This document shows, piece by piece, positions 49,736-58,305 of a DNA stretch of 64,000 nt. Positions within the stretch are counted from its first letter, which is position 1, and each line of letters opens with the position of its first letter. A model generated the notes under the pieces. That model was not told the DNA's origin and did no database searches. It saw nothing but the letters and a program-made list of their open reading frames with translations. The position numbers and the translations under genes were made by a program. Source of the stretch: Mariprofundus sp. (GTDB lineage Bacteria; Pseudomonadota; Zetaproteobacteria; Mariprofundales; Mariprofundaceae); contig JAJFLE010000084.1 in the NCBI GenBank assembly GCA_021772835.1, forward strand, positions 51,975-115,974, in the 5' to 3' direction.

Positions 49736-50773
49736 ATGAAACGTATCCCTGCAAATTCCGCCAGTGCAACCAGAGGCCATGAGCTGGTCAGCTCGCTCCA
49801 GAGCCGCTTTGTGACAGGACTGGAAAGATTGGCAGCAGAGCTCGGCAGCACGCAACGATTCTCTCCTGTTCAATGGTTTCGTGATCAAGGACTCCATGGC
49901 GGTGGTGTACGTTTTGAAACAGCCAACGGTGACCTGTTCGGACGCGGTTCGGTGAATGTTTCGCAGGTACACTACGATGATAACCCGGAGAAGAAGCTCG
50001 GCTCGGCTTCTGCGATCTCCACCATCATCCATCCGGTCAATCCGCTGGCCCCGTCGGTGCATATCCATATCAGCTGGACAGAGATGAAGAGCGGCATCGG
50101 TTATTGGCGCATGATGGCAGACCTGAACCCGTCGAATGCAAATAAAGAACACACGGATCACTTTTTAGCCGCCATGCAGCAAGCCGCGCCAAACAGTTAT
50201 GATGAAGGCATTGTTCAGGGTGAGCGTTATTTCTTCATCCCGGCACTTGGCCGCCATCGCGGCGTGGCGCACTTCTATCTGGAAAACTACCGCACCGGTA
50301 ATGCGGATGCGGATTACGCTCTGGCAAAAACAGTCGGAGAAGCTGCCATTGACACCTATCTGGATATTCTGGAACAGGCTTTGCATAACCCTACGGAAGC
50401 AACGCAGGCAGAACAGGCCGCGCAACTGGCCTACCACACACTGTACTTTTTCCAGGTACTGACACTGGATCGCGGCACCACCACCGGCCTGCTGGTTCAC
50501 AACCAGAACGATGTTGGCATCATGGGATCGCTGCCAGCCTATGTTGACCGCGACCTGCTCGTCTCTTGGATAGCACGCATGCAGGCACCACAGAATAAGC
50601 TGCTCACAGCGCTGATCGCCGCACTGCCGGACACATCACCGGCACTGGTGGATGAGCCGGTCAAACAGAAACTGGCTGCTGTGGTTCGCTCCCACTACCA
50701 GACGCACCCGCAAGCCATCGATATGCAGGCCTCAGGCCATACCATTCCACCGACAGTGAAAAATCACAGCTAA
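49736..50773 (+). CDS. hemF: Divergent HemF-like coproporphyrinogen III oxidase
   Basis: A 345-residue protein related to oxygen-dependent coproporphyrinogen oxidase of haem synthesis. Family segments are present but altered: GGGVRFE, VHPHNP seen as IHPVNPLAPSVHIH, GGxDLTP replaced by MMADLNPSN, and the active-site DRGT kept in LTLDRGTTTGLL. The C-terminal 40 residues extend beyond E. coli HemF. ATG 49736 is chosen; the frame is open 59 codons further. Activity on the normal substrate is likely but should be tested. Followed by zwf after 12 bp. Confidence 0.78.
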   Translation: MKRIPANSASATRGHELVSSLQSRFVTGLERLAAELGSTQRFSPVQWFRDQGLHGGGVRFETANGDLFGRGSVNVSQVHYDDNPEKKLGSASAISTIIHPVNPLAPSVHIHISWTEMKSGIGYWRMMADLNPSNANKEHTDHFLAAMQQAAPNSYDEGIVQGERYFFIPALGRHRGVAHFYLENYRTGNADADYALAKTVGEAAIDTYLDILEQALHNPTEATQAEQAAQLAYHTLYFFQVLTLDRGTTTGLLVHNQNDVGIMGSLPAYVDRDLLVSWIARMQAPQNKLLTALIAALPDTSPALVDEPVKQKLAAVVRSHYQTHPQAIDMQASGHTIPPTVKNHS

Positions 50774-50785
50774 GCGGAGCACTCC

Positions 50786-52300
50786 ATGAACGGCATCCCC
50801 CAAGCAGACCCCTGTAACATTGTAATCTTCGGGGCTTCCGGCGACCTGACCCGGCGCAAGCTTCTGCCAGCACTGGCTCGCATGCGGGGCTGGAACCTGA
50901 TATCACCTGACTCCCGTATTATCGGCATCATGCGCGACCAGGCCTGGCAGCTCGATGCATGGCGGGATTATGTTCACGAGTCATTGCAGGAGTTTCATGC
51001 TGAGACCATCAATGATCCTGCCAGCTGGGAATCTATCTCGGCCATGCTGGAGCTGACGATCGGTGACCTCACCGAACCATCCATGTACCAGCACTTGCGA
51101 GAAACACTGAAAACAACGAATGGCAAGGCCAACACTCTGTTTTATCTCGCCATACCACCGCAGTGGTATGAGACTGCAGTGTCCAACTTGCACAAGTCGG
51201 GGCTGCTCGATGAAAGCGATGGCTTTCGTCGTATTGTTATTGAAAAACCCTTCGGCAACGACCTGGACAGCGCATGCGAACTCAACCGAACATTTCGTGA
51301 GTATGTAAAAGAGTCGCAGATATACCGTATCGATCATTATCTCGGCAAGGAGGGGGTGCAAAACCTGATGGTGTTCCGCTTTGCCAATACCGTCTTCGAG
51401 CCATTGTGGAACCGCAATTATATTGATCATGTGCAGATCTCGGTTTCCGAAAGTATCGGTGTAGAATATCGCGCTGGCTATTATGAAAAGTCCGGCGCTT
51501 TAATGGATATGATTCAGAGTCATCTGATTCAGGTCATGACGCTGGTTGCCATGGAAGCACCTGTTTCGCTCGATGGCAATGCCGTACGCGATGAAAAGGT
51601 AAAGGTACTGAAATCCGTACGTCCTATCCCGTCTGACCAGGTCGATCAGTTTGCCGTGCGTGCCCAATATGCCGGTGGCACCATTGCAGGCAAGCGCGTG
51701 CCTGCTTACCGCGATGAACCCGACGTCAACCCCTCGTCCGGCACGGAAACTTTTGCCGCACTGAAACTCTATATCGACAACTGGCGCTGGCAGGATGTGC
51801 CGTTCCTGTTGCGCACAGGCAAGCGCCTGCCGGATCGTGTTTCCGAAATCGCCATTCGTTTCAAAAAACCGCCGAAAAATCTGTTTTCACAGGTCGAGGA
51901 GCACCTGCCGCAAAACGAGCTTATTTTCCGCCTCCATCCCGAAGAAGGCATGATTTTCCTGCTTAATGCCAAACTTCCGGGACTCAATGATCAGTTGCGC
52001 AAACTGGCTCTGGATGCCCCTTATGCCGTAACCGGATCCGATTCACCTGAAGCCTATGAAACACTGCTGCACGATGCCCTTCTCGGGCAGACCGCCCTGT
52101 TTTCTCGCGCCGATGAGGTGGAGGAGTCCTGGCGTATCGTTGCCCCGGTGATGCAGGCTTGGAAACAGCACAGCAGTATCCGCTTTTATGAGGCAGGCAG
52201 CTGGGATATCCCCGATATGGAAAACATGATGGATGGATGCATCGGCTGCTGGCGTGATCTTTCAACCACCTACAAACATGGTTATACTTCGACCTCCTGA
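50786..52300 (+). CDS. zwf: Glucose-6-phosphate 1-dehydrogenase
   Basis: A 504-residue enzyme opening the pentose-phosphate/Entner-Doudoroff routes. The NADP-binding start IVIFGASGDLTRRKLLPAL and catalytic RIDHYLGKEGVQNLMVFRFAN are clear, and EKPFGNDLDSA is typical. Co-directional with hemF. No pgl or edd follows; instead two 6S-like RNA genes do. Transaldolase lies in the same window at 62.8 kb. Confidence 0.97.
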   Translation: MNGIPQADPCNIVIFGASGDLTRRKLLPALARMRGWNLISPDSRIIGIMRDQAWQLDAWRDYVHESLQEFHAETINDPASWESISAMLELTIGDLTEPSMYQHLRETLKTTNGKANTLFYLAIPPQWYETAVSNLHKSGLLDESDGFRRIVIEKPFGNDLDSACELNRTFREYVKESQIYRIDHYLGKEGVQNLMVFRFANTVFEPLWNRNYIDHVQISVSESIGVEYRAGYYEKSGALMDMIQSHLIQVMTLVAMEAPVSLDGNAVRDEKVKVLKSVRPIPSDQVDQFAVRAQYAGGTIAGKRVPAYRDEPDVNPSSGTETFAALKLYIDNWRWQDVPFLLRTGKRLPDRVSEIAIRFKKPPKNLFSQVEEHLPQNELIFRLHPEEGMIFLLNAKLPGLNDQLRKLALDAPYAVTGSDSPEAYETLLHDALLGQTALFSRADEVEESWRIVAPVMQAWKQHSSIRFYEAGSWDIPDMENMMDGCIGCWRDLSTTYKHGYTSTS

Positions 52301-52393
52301 ATCTGAGGGCTGGTGCTCAATAGAGACCATACTGCACAACTAATTACTATAGCCGCAAAGAACATGCATGATCCGGGTCACTCACCTGAATTC

Positions 52394-52410
52394 TGGCATC
52401 ATGTATGCTT
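52394..52410 (+). promoter_or_regulatory. -24/-12 type (sigma-54-like) promoter of 6S-like RNA copy 1
   Basis: TGGCATCATGTATGCTT has GG and GC separated by exactly 10 bases, matching TGGCAC-N5-TTGC except for two positions. The same block, including following TTAGT, precedes copy 3. The predicted start is near 52420, just before the RNA closing stem. No credible sigma-70 -35 is present. Confidence 0.5.
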
Positions 52411-52427
52411 TAGTATTGCTACATAGT

Positions 52428-52592
52428 CGTTACACTGGTCTTGTGACTTATAAATCTGGGCCGATGTATACTGAATGGGAGCTAATATTTCCGGATTGTG
52501 AGAATCCCTGAACTGGGATACCTGATGTCAGGATGCAGCGCCCCCCTTACTTAAAGGGTTCAGTTTTTATAGGTCACAAAACCAGTGCAACG
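52428..52592 (+). ncRNA. ssrS: 6S RNA-like gene, copy 1
   Basis: A 165-nt body. The ends pair as a roughly 25-bp closing stem (CGTTACACTGGTCTTGTGAC with GTCACAAAACCAGTGCAACG). The inner part keeps the 6S signs GGGCCGAT on the 5' side and CCCCTT-N5-AAGGGTTCA on the 3' side, matching the E. coli 6S GAGCCGAT and CACCTT-N5-AAGGGTTCA at similar positions. 6S RNA binds sigma-70 RNA polymerase by mimicking an open promoter. About 60-70% identical to copies 2 and 3 by eye. No formyl-THF cyclo-ligase gene follows, unlike E. coli. Confidence 0.75.
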
Positions 52593-52598
52593 GCACAA

Positions 52599-52635
52599 AA
52601 TTCCCGCCGTCCCCGACACGGCAGGAATTTTTCTT
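52599..52635 (+). terminator. Terminator of 6S-like RNA copy 1
   Basis: Hairpin AATTCC-GCCGT / ACGGC-GGAATT followed by TTTTCTTTT, 7 bases past the closing stem. Confidence 0.85.
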
Positions 52636-52696
52636 TTATATCGATATTCATCGCCAGCAAATGTATGTGTGTTTCATCTCAGGCAGCTACCGGACC

Positions 52697-52725
52697 TTGA
52701 CGAAAGACCAGGCATGTTGTAGCTT
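52697..52725 (+). promoter_or_regulatory. Sigma-70-like promoter of 6S-like RNA copy 2
   Basis: TTGACG, 17-bp spacer, TAGCTT. The predicted start falls a few bases before the RNA stem. It lacks the -24/-12 block seen before copies 1 and 3. Confidence 0.5.
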
Positions 52726-52736
52726 GAATACCAGTT

Positions 52737-52901
52737 CGTTGCACTGGCGTTGTGGCTTATAAAGGTGAGCCGATGCGCACTGAACGGGAGCTTATATATT
52801 CTGGTTGTGTGAGTCCCTCACGGGATACCTGATATCAGAATGCAGCGCCCACCTTAACGTAAAGGGTTCAGAACATTATAGGCCACAATGCCAGTGTAAT
52901 G
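52737..52901 (+). ncRNA. 6S RNA-like gene, copy 2
   Basis: A 165-nt body with the closing stem fully paired (four G-U). It carries TGAGCCGAT exactly as in E. coli 6S and CACCTTAACGTAAAGGGTTCA. Compared with copies 1 and 3 the stem has two compensated changes: GTGGC/GCCAC against GTGAC/GTCAC, and TGGC/GCCA against TGGT/ACCA. This covariation shows the stem is selected. Tandem with copy 1, own promoter and terminator. Confidence 0.78.
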
Positions 52902-52914
52902 ATAAGCAACTCCC

Positions 52915-52957
52915 AAAGGCCTGCCACCCTCCCTCATCGGCAGGCCTTTTCGTTTTT
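52915..52957 (+). terminator. Terminator of 6S-like RNA copy 2
   Basis: Hairpin AAGGCCTGCC / GGCAGGCCTT followed by TTCGTTTTT; almost identical to the copy 3 terminator. Confidence 0.88.
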
Positions 52958-53048
52958 ATTCCTTAAAGCAATAGTTAAATACTCAGCGTTAGCTGATCAC
53001 CACTCTTTTCCCCGATTGTTCATGCAACATTCATGAGTGCCAAAGAGT

Positions 53049-53077
53049 AAGGGGGAGCCGCAGCCCCCCCTTTTTTT
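53049..53077. terminator. GC-rich hairpin at the end of tex
   Basis: AGGGGGAGCCGCAGCCCCCCT followed by seven T on the plus strand, abutting the tex stop codon. On the plus strand it can stop read-through from the RNA genes; on the minus strand it lacks a U-run. Confidence 0.7.
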
Positions 53078-55461
53078 CACTTGTCAGTCATGGCCCTGGC
53101 AAAAGCCGCAGCCAGAGCATTTTCAGGCTTCCGCTTTTGTTTATTCATTTGCTGTTTCACCTGATCTTTTGTCGTTTTCGGTTTACTCGGCCGTGGCTGT
53201 CTCTGCACCGGGTTGATTGACTTGGCTCGTGGTTTCTCATCCGAGCGCCCTTCACCTTTTGCCTGTGAAGGAGCCATCTTCTCATTTTTTACATCCGGCC
53301 GGTCATCCATGCGCATGGTCAGAGAGATACGTTTGCGCTTGGCATCCACGTCCAGCACCTTCACCTGCACCACATCACCGGTTTTCACCACCTTGCGTGG
53401 ATCCTCAATAAACTGGCTGGTCAGAGCAGAGATATGCACCAGACCATCCTGATGAACACCGATATCAATGAAAGCGCCGAAATTGGCCACATTGGTAACC
53501 ACCCCTTCAAGGATCATACCCTCACGCAGATCGCGCATTTCTTTAATGCCCGACTTGAATTTCGCTGTCCGGAACTCAGGGCGCGGATCGCGACCGGGCT
53601 TTTCGAACTCGAGAAGAATATCGGACACGGTAATCTCACCAAAACGCCCATCAGCAAAATCCCGTGCTTTCAGTTGCTGCAGAAACTCGCGATTACCCAT
53701 CAGCTCACGCACCGGTTTCCCGGTGCTCACCACTATCTTCTCTACCACAGGATAGGCTTCAGGATGCACTGCCGAGGCATCGAGGGGATTATCACCCTTG
53801 ATGATACGCAGGAAGCCAGCCGCCTGTTCAAAGCTTTTCGGCCCAATGCCCGGCACCTTGAGAATCTGCTGGCGATTGCGGAAAGCGCCCTGCTCATCAC
53901 GGAAACTGACAATATTTTCCGCCATCGCGCGGCTCAAACCCGCCACATGGGTCAGTAGCGGTACCGATGCCGTATTGATATCAACGCCAACACTGTTCAC
54001 GCAATCTTCCACCACACCATCAAGGCTGCGGGCAAGATAGCTCTGGCTGACATCATGCTGATACTGACCGACCCCGATCGCTTTCGGATCGATTTTCACC
54101 AGTTCCGCCAGCGGATCCTGCAAACGCCTGGCAATGGATACCGCACCGCGCAATGATACATCCAGATTGGGAAACTCCTTGGCTGCTGCCGCCGAAGCCG
54201 AATAGACCGAAGCCCCTGCTTCGGAAACCATCACCTGTGTCAGGTGCAACTGTGCAAAAGACTCGCGCAATTCTTTCACCAGGGTTTCGGTTTCGCGTGA
54301 ACCGGTGCCATTACCGATAGAGACCAGATCAACGTGGTGTTTATCGGCCAGCACAGCAAGCGCTGCAATCGCTTCATCCCAGCGTCTGGCCGGGACATGC
54401 GGGTAGATGGTGGCAGTATCCAGCACCTTGCCGGTCGGATCGACCACCGCCACTTTCACACCGGTGCGCAGTCCGGGATCAAGTCCCATGGTCGCACGCT
54501 GTCCGGCAGGAGCTGCCAGCAACAGGTCACGCAAGTTATTGGCGAAAACCTTAACAGCCACTTCTTCCGCCTTCTGGCGCAACTCAACATAGAGATCGAG
54601 CTCCAGACGCGCGAACAGCTTCACCTTCCAGGTCCAGCGCACGGTCTCCAGTAACCAGCTGTCTGCCGCCCGCCCTCGCTCGCTGATTCTGAAATGGCTG
54701 GCGATAGCCGATTCACAGTAACCCGCCCCATCGCGACCTTCAGCATCTTCGAGCATTTTGAGACTTAGCACACCCTCTTTCCGACCACGGAACAGTGCCA
54801 GCGCACGATGCGATGGAATCCGTTTCAACAGCTCGCTGTAGGCGAAGTAGTCGGTGAACTTGGCGCCCTCCTCCTCCTTGCCAGCCACCACCGTGCTGGA
54901 TATTAACGCATGTTTGCTCAAATAATCGCGCAGACGGCCAACCAGGTTGGCATCTTCGCCGAACTGCTCCATAAGAATCTGACGCGCACCCTCAAGAGCA
55001 GCATCAACAGTTTCGATGCCGAGCGCTGCATTTAAAAAATTTTCAGCCAGAGCTTGTGGCGACTGTGCGGGATCAGCCAGTAATGTATGCGCCAGCGGCT
55101 CCAGTCCTGCCTCACGAGCCATCTGAGCCTTGGTGCGGCGCTTGGGCTTATAGGGAAGATAGAGATCTTCCAGGCGCGCCATCGTTTCAGCTGCCTTGAT
55201 GAACTTTTCCAGCTCAGGACTGAGCTTTTCCTGACCGGCTATTGATTTCAGAACCGTGGCACGACGCGCTTCGAGTTCACGCAGGTAATGCAGACGTTCT
55301 TCCAGCTGACGCAACTGGGTATCATCGAGTCCGCCGGTTGCCTCTTTACGATAACGGGCTACAAACGGCACAGTTGCCCCACCATCGAGAAGTCCGATAG
55401 CGGCCACAGTCTGTTGCTCAGTCACACTCAGTTCTTTAGCGATACGCAGTTCAATTCGCAT
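53077..55461 (-). CDS. tex: Tex-family transcription accessory protein
   Basis: A 794-residue RNA-binding protein. Tex N-terminal helices, a YqgF-like RNase H-fold domain ([19 protein letters not shown]), helix-hairpin-helix motifs ([25 protein letters not shown]) and a C-terminal S1 domain ([31 protein letters not shown]). A basic tail of about 60 residues follows. The start is ATG 55461 ([17 protein letters not shown]); the frame runs 107 codons further without conservation. Flanked on both sides by 6S-like RNA genes. Confidence 0.96.
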   Translation of the reverse strand: MRIELRIAKELSVTEQQTVAAIGLLDGGATVPFVARYRKEATGGLDDTQLRQLEERLHYLRELEARRATVLKSIAGQEKLSPELEKFIKAAETMARLEDLYLPYKPKRRTKAQMAREAGLEPLAHTLLADPAQSPQALAENFLNAALGIETVDAALEGARQILMEQFGEDANLVGRLRDYLSKHALISSTVVAGKEEEGAKFTDYFAYSELLKRIPSHRALALFRGRKEGVLSLKMLEDAEGRDGAGYCESAIASHFRISERGRAADSWLLETVRWTWKVKLFARLELDLYVELRQKAEEVAVKVFANNLRDLLLAAPAGQRATMGLDPGLRTGVKVAVVDPTGKVLDTATIYPHVPARRWDEAIAALAVLADKHHVDLVSIGNGTGSRETETLVKELRESFAQLHLTQVMVSEAGASVYSASAAAAKEFPNLDVSLRGAVSIARRLQDPLAELVKIDPKAIGVGQYQHDVSQSYLARSLDGVVEDCVNSVGVDINTASVPLLTHVAGLSRAMAENIVSFRDEQGAFRNRQQILKVPGIGPKSFEQAAGFLRIIKGDNPLDASAVHPEAYPVVEKIVVSTGKPVRELMGNREFLQQLKARDFADGRFGEITVSDILLEFEKPGRDPRPEFRTAKFKSGIKEMRDLREGMILEGVVTNVANFGAFIDIGVHQDGLVHISALTSQFIEDPRKVVKTGDVVQVKVLDVDAKRKRISLTMRMDDRPDVKNEKMAPSQAKGEGRSDEKPRAKSINPVQRQPRPSKPKTTKDQVKQQMNKQKRKPENALAAAFARAMTDK

Positions 55462-55566
55462 GGTTTCTCCTGAAACTAAATCATCTAGCCATCGTACTCG
55501 GCAAGCCCGATTCGGCGGCAGTTTATAGTCACAACGCAAGAATGAAATGGGCAAACTCACGCACCT

Positions 55567-55598
55567 AAAAAAAAAGACCCCGGTAAAAACCGGGGTCA
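55567..55598 (-). terminator. Terminator of small RNA copy B
   Basis: On the minus strand GACCCCGG/CCGGGGTC with loop TTTTTA, followed by nine T. Located about 100 bp upstream of the tex start, so it also insulates tex. Confidence 0.88.
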
Positions 55599-55692
55599 GA
55601 TTCATACATCTCAATTCGAGAGAGATTTGAGTCCGGAGAGATCGGGGAGGGAGGGGAGGGTGATCCGCTCCGGACAAGGCGAACATTGCTGT
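55567..55692 (-). ncRNA. C-rich-loop small RNA, copy B
   Basis: Same layout as copy A: stem GTCCGGAG/CTCCGGAC (55675-55631), inner stem GATC/GATC instead of GGCTT/AAGCC, and a loop containing CCCTCCCCTCCCTC identical over 14 bases. A second small hairpin ATCTC/GAGAT with CTCTCGAA in the loop precedes the terminator. The upstream TTCATGG-TGGTTCAC and TCTAAC block is shared with copy A. No ORF of note. Confidence 0.62.
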
Positions 55693-56215
55693 CCCCGCGT
55701 TAGAAATCTGTGAACCAACCATGAATATATATTTATGATACCACTCGATTGTTTGAATCCATGAGGTTGGCAACGGTTCCATATCAGCATATGCAAAGGG
55801 CTGCGCAGGCAGACTGGCTTCACCAGCAAACTAATCCACCTTTTCACGCCTTGGAAATTATCGATTACGCTCTAACTTTCTACTGACTATTAAAGAGATG
55901 TTGATCAATGGCTTCCTGGCAATAATCAGATCGCAAAGATATCCTGTTACAGGATAGTGAAATGAGGCAGCGACTAGCCTGCCACGCAGTGGTGCGAAGC
56001 ATGATGCAGAGCATCAAAAACGTGCCAAAAAGGCCGGGTGCCGTTGTTTTAACGGCTCTGTTACGCGGAGATCATTGATCGTGAATCGGCAGCACGTTCG
56101 ATAAACACAGCATTGGTGGCGCCATTGCTCGCAAGCATATGCGTGGCCTGCTCGTTTCATTGGCAGGCGGCAGATGGTTTTGGCATCATGTATGCTTTAG
56201 TCTGTGTACATAGCT
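55693..56215. other. Gene-free stretch between small RNA B and 6S-like copy 3
   Basis: About 500 bp with no supported gene. It holds the upstream block of small RNA B, a short hairpin ATCCTG/CAGGAT near 55942 and sequence that looks like degraded coding DNA without a recognisable family. Confidence 0.4.
56178..56195 (+). promoter_or_regulatory. -24/-12 type (sigma-54-like) promoter of 6S-like RNA copy 3
   Basis: TTGGCATCATGTATGCTT repeats the copy 1 block, with GG and GC 10 bases apart, at the same distance from the RNA stem. The sequence on either side differs between the two loci, so this block is specifically conserved. Confidence 0.5.
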
Positions 56216-56378
56216 CGTTGCACTGGTTTTGTGACTTATAAGTCTGGGCCGATGTGCACTGAACGGGAGCTTATATAACTGATTGTGTGAATCCCTTAGC
56301 TGGGATACCTGATGTCAGGATGCAGCGCCCACCTTATCATAAAGGGTTCAGTACATAGGTCACAATACCAATGCAACG
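56216..56378 (+). ncRNA. 6S RNA-like gene, copy 3
   Basis: A 163-nt body with closing stem CGTTGCACTGGTTTTGTGAC / GTCACAATACCAATGCAACG, GGGCCGAT on the 5' side, CACCTTATCATAAAGGGTTC on the 3' side and terminal hairpins ATCCC/GGGAT and CCTG/CAGG. Separated from copies 1 and 2 by tex and oriented the same way. Likely a duplicate that kept the promoter block of copy 1 and the terminator type of copy 2. Confidence 0.75.
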
Positions 56379-56391
56379 ACAAAGCTAACAG

Positions 56392-56434
56392 AAGGCCTGC
56401 CACCCCTCCCCCTCGTCGGCAGGCCTTTTTGTTT
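56392..56434 (+). terminator. Terminator of 6S-like RNA copy 3
   Basis: Hairpin AAGGCCTGCC / GGCAGGCCTT followed by TTTGTTTG. Confidence 0.88.
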
Positions 56435-56575
56435 GCCCCTGCGGCTCTCATACATGTGTCAAAACCGCCATCGAACCGCCGTCAAAAAATCGGACAACAA
56501 TCCAACAGATGTTGATTGCTTCACGGTTTACCATCATACAGAGTGGAACCATGTTGGCTGCACTCATCAACGGAT

Positions 56576-57119
56576 ATGAATAACTCCAGCGACCTGTCTT
56601 ATCCGGACGACGGTACTGACATGCTCCCCGGTCAGGCGACGCCTGTTACAAGCACTTGCAGCGACGACGCTGCTGCCATTGATTCCTGTGGCTGTAACAA
56701 CAGTCTGGGCTTCGGATGCGCCGCGACCACCCACTTTTGAAACATTCGTAACATTATCACAGCAGATGACCGGTTATCAGCCGTTAAACGCCGACATGGC
56801 AAAAGCACTGTTCGAACTTATTTCGACAGAGCCATGGGGCATTGAGCATCTCAGGCGAGTACAACACAAATTGTCACTGGCTGGCAACCCGAAAAAAGGT
56901 TTAGCTTCTCTGGATCAAAGCGAACGCTGGTTTTTCGGCCATATGCTTACCTCCTGGGTTACCGGCATCTACTATCACAACTCGGGAAATATCATGGTCA
57001 GTTACGAGCATGCGCTGATGCATGCGTCTTTTAAAGATATCCGCCCCACACCCGGATTATCTTCCGAAGAGTTCGGCTTCTGGAGTAAACCTCCTTCGTC
57101 TGCGGAGAAGATCTATTGA
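56576..57119 (+). pseudogene. FAD-dependent sugar-alcohol dehydrogenase small subunit, frameshifted
   Basis: The body (from about 56679) resembles the small subunit of membrane sorbitol/fructose-type dehydrogenases: TFETFVTLSQQMTGYQPL, WVTGIYYHNSGN and SYEHALMHAS. A Tat-like signal (RRRLLQALAATTLLPLIPVA, about 56634-56693) is in the same frame, but the only ATG (56576) is in another frame, so a frameshift near 56625 breaks the start. It precedes the broken large subunit with a 4-base overlap, as in intact operons. Confidence 0.65.
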
Positions 57120-58228
57120 CCGTCAACAACCCTGCATGTGATACAGATGTTGTTGTGATCGGTTCCGGTATCGCCGGTTGCACGAGAGCTATCTTTAGCA
57201 GGCATCAAAGTACAGATACTGGAGGCAGGTGATACGTGGCAACGGCACGAAGCTGTTACTCGTTATCAACAAAGCTGGAACAGAACCATAACAGCCCCGT
57301 TCAAACAAGCGGCATGGACCAGCTCGCCTGCCGACGCAGGCTATTTTGGCAGGCGGGGAAACCAACACTACAACCCCAGCTTTATCAAAGGCGTTGGAGG
57401 TACAACATGGCACTGGACTGCTATCACTCCGCGTTTTTTACCGGCCGACTTCGAACTGTATCAACGTTATGGCGTCGGATCAGACTGGCCCATCAATTAC
57501 AACGACCTTGAAGCCTATTATGTCCGGGCCGAACTCGCTCTGGGTGTATCCGATTGGCGCTTCATACAGTGCTGATGTAGATGTGGATAAAGCCGTTGCC
57601 GCCGGAGCCAGACTGATCAAGCAGGCCGTCGCCTGCAACTTCAGCCTCGATCACAGCGAAATCTCATGGACCATGCGATTTTTATGTGCAAATTCACCAT
57701 GCCTGAACCGCTCTATCTGGGGCGCGGTCCGCAAAGCGTGAGCACCATACTCAAGGGGCGTGACGGTTTTTTCAGATCCCAACATGCTGCTGCCAAGTTT
57801 TTTCTCGGCAATGATCTGAACATTCATCAGCTATCATCCCAGATACTCGAAGATGACAGCAACTGGATGCTGAACGCCTTGATCCGCTGGGACTTCCTCT
57901 GCCTTTTATCGATTATGTTTTAGCTGATTACACACAGCGAGGTGTGGATATCTGGCAGCGTTATGTGTACGAACTGATAGGCAAGCCGGGGGCAACAGTC
58001 ACAGGAACTTCCCATGATCTTTCTTCGCATCACCCTGCCGGAACCACACGCATGGGCCGTGATGCAAAGCGTTCTGTGGTCGACATCCACTGCTGCAGTC
58101 ACGATCATGATAACCTCTATATCACCGGAGGCAGCGTTATCCCGACCATAGGCACGGCAAATCCAACCCTGACGATTGCCGCGCTGAGCCTGCGACTGGC
58201 TGATCACCTGCTGGATCGAAAGAACTGA
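57116..58228 (+). pseudogene. GMC oxidoreductase (sugar-alcohol dehydrogenase large subunit), decayed
   Basis: Pieces of one GMC flavoprotein lie in order but in different frames. The FAD motif VVVIGSGIAG (57155 region) comes first, then KGVGGTTWHWTAITPRFLP and SDWPINYNDLEAYYVRAELALGVS (57390-57555), then PEPLYLGRGPQSVSTIL. Last is the C-terminal SSHHPAGTTRMG with IGTANPTLTIAALSLRLADHL (58030-58210). At least three frameshifts and a large internal deletion (about 370 codons left of over 500) make it non-functional. A lost periplasmic sugar-alcohol oxidation pathway is inferred. Confidence 0.85.
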
Positions 58229-58305
58229 CCGCGCTCTGACGTTCAAATAAAAAAGAATTGCTACACGCCTTGTCTAATAACCTTGAAATATGGCATCATG
58301 TGAGC

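Noticed and set aside
55693..56215. Possible transposase remnant between the small RNA and 6S-like copy 3
   Set aside because: Translations of all frames gave no recognisable transposase motif; left as an unassigned stretch.
56160..56240. tRNA-like GGTTCA sequences and stems near 56.3 and 52.5 kb
   Set aside because: No cloverleaf, no anticodon arm; the segments belong to the 6S-like RNAs.
58291..58305. Sigma-54-like GG-N10-GC box (TGGCATCATGTGAGC) before the hemerythrin-GGDEF gene
   Set aside because: It abuts the start codon, leaving no room for a transcription start plus leader; similarity to the boxes before the 6S-like genes is probably chance.
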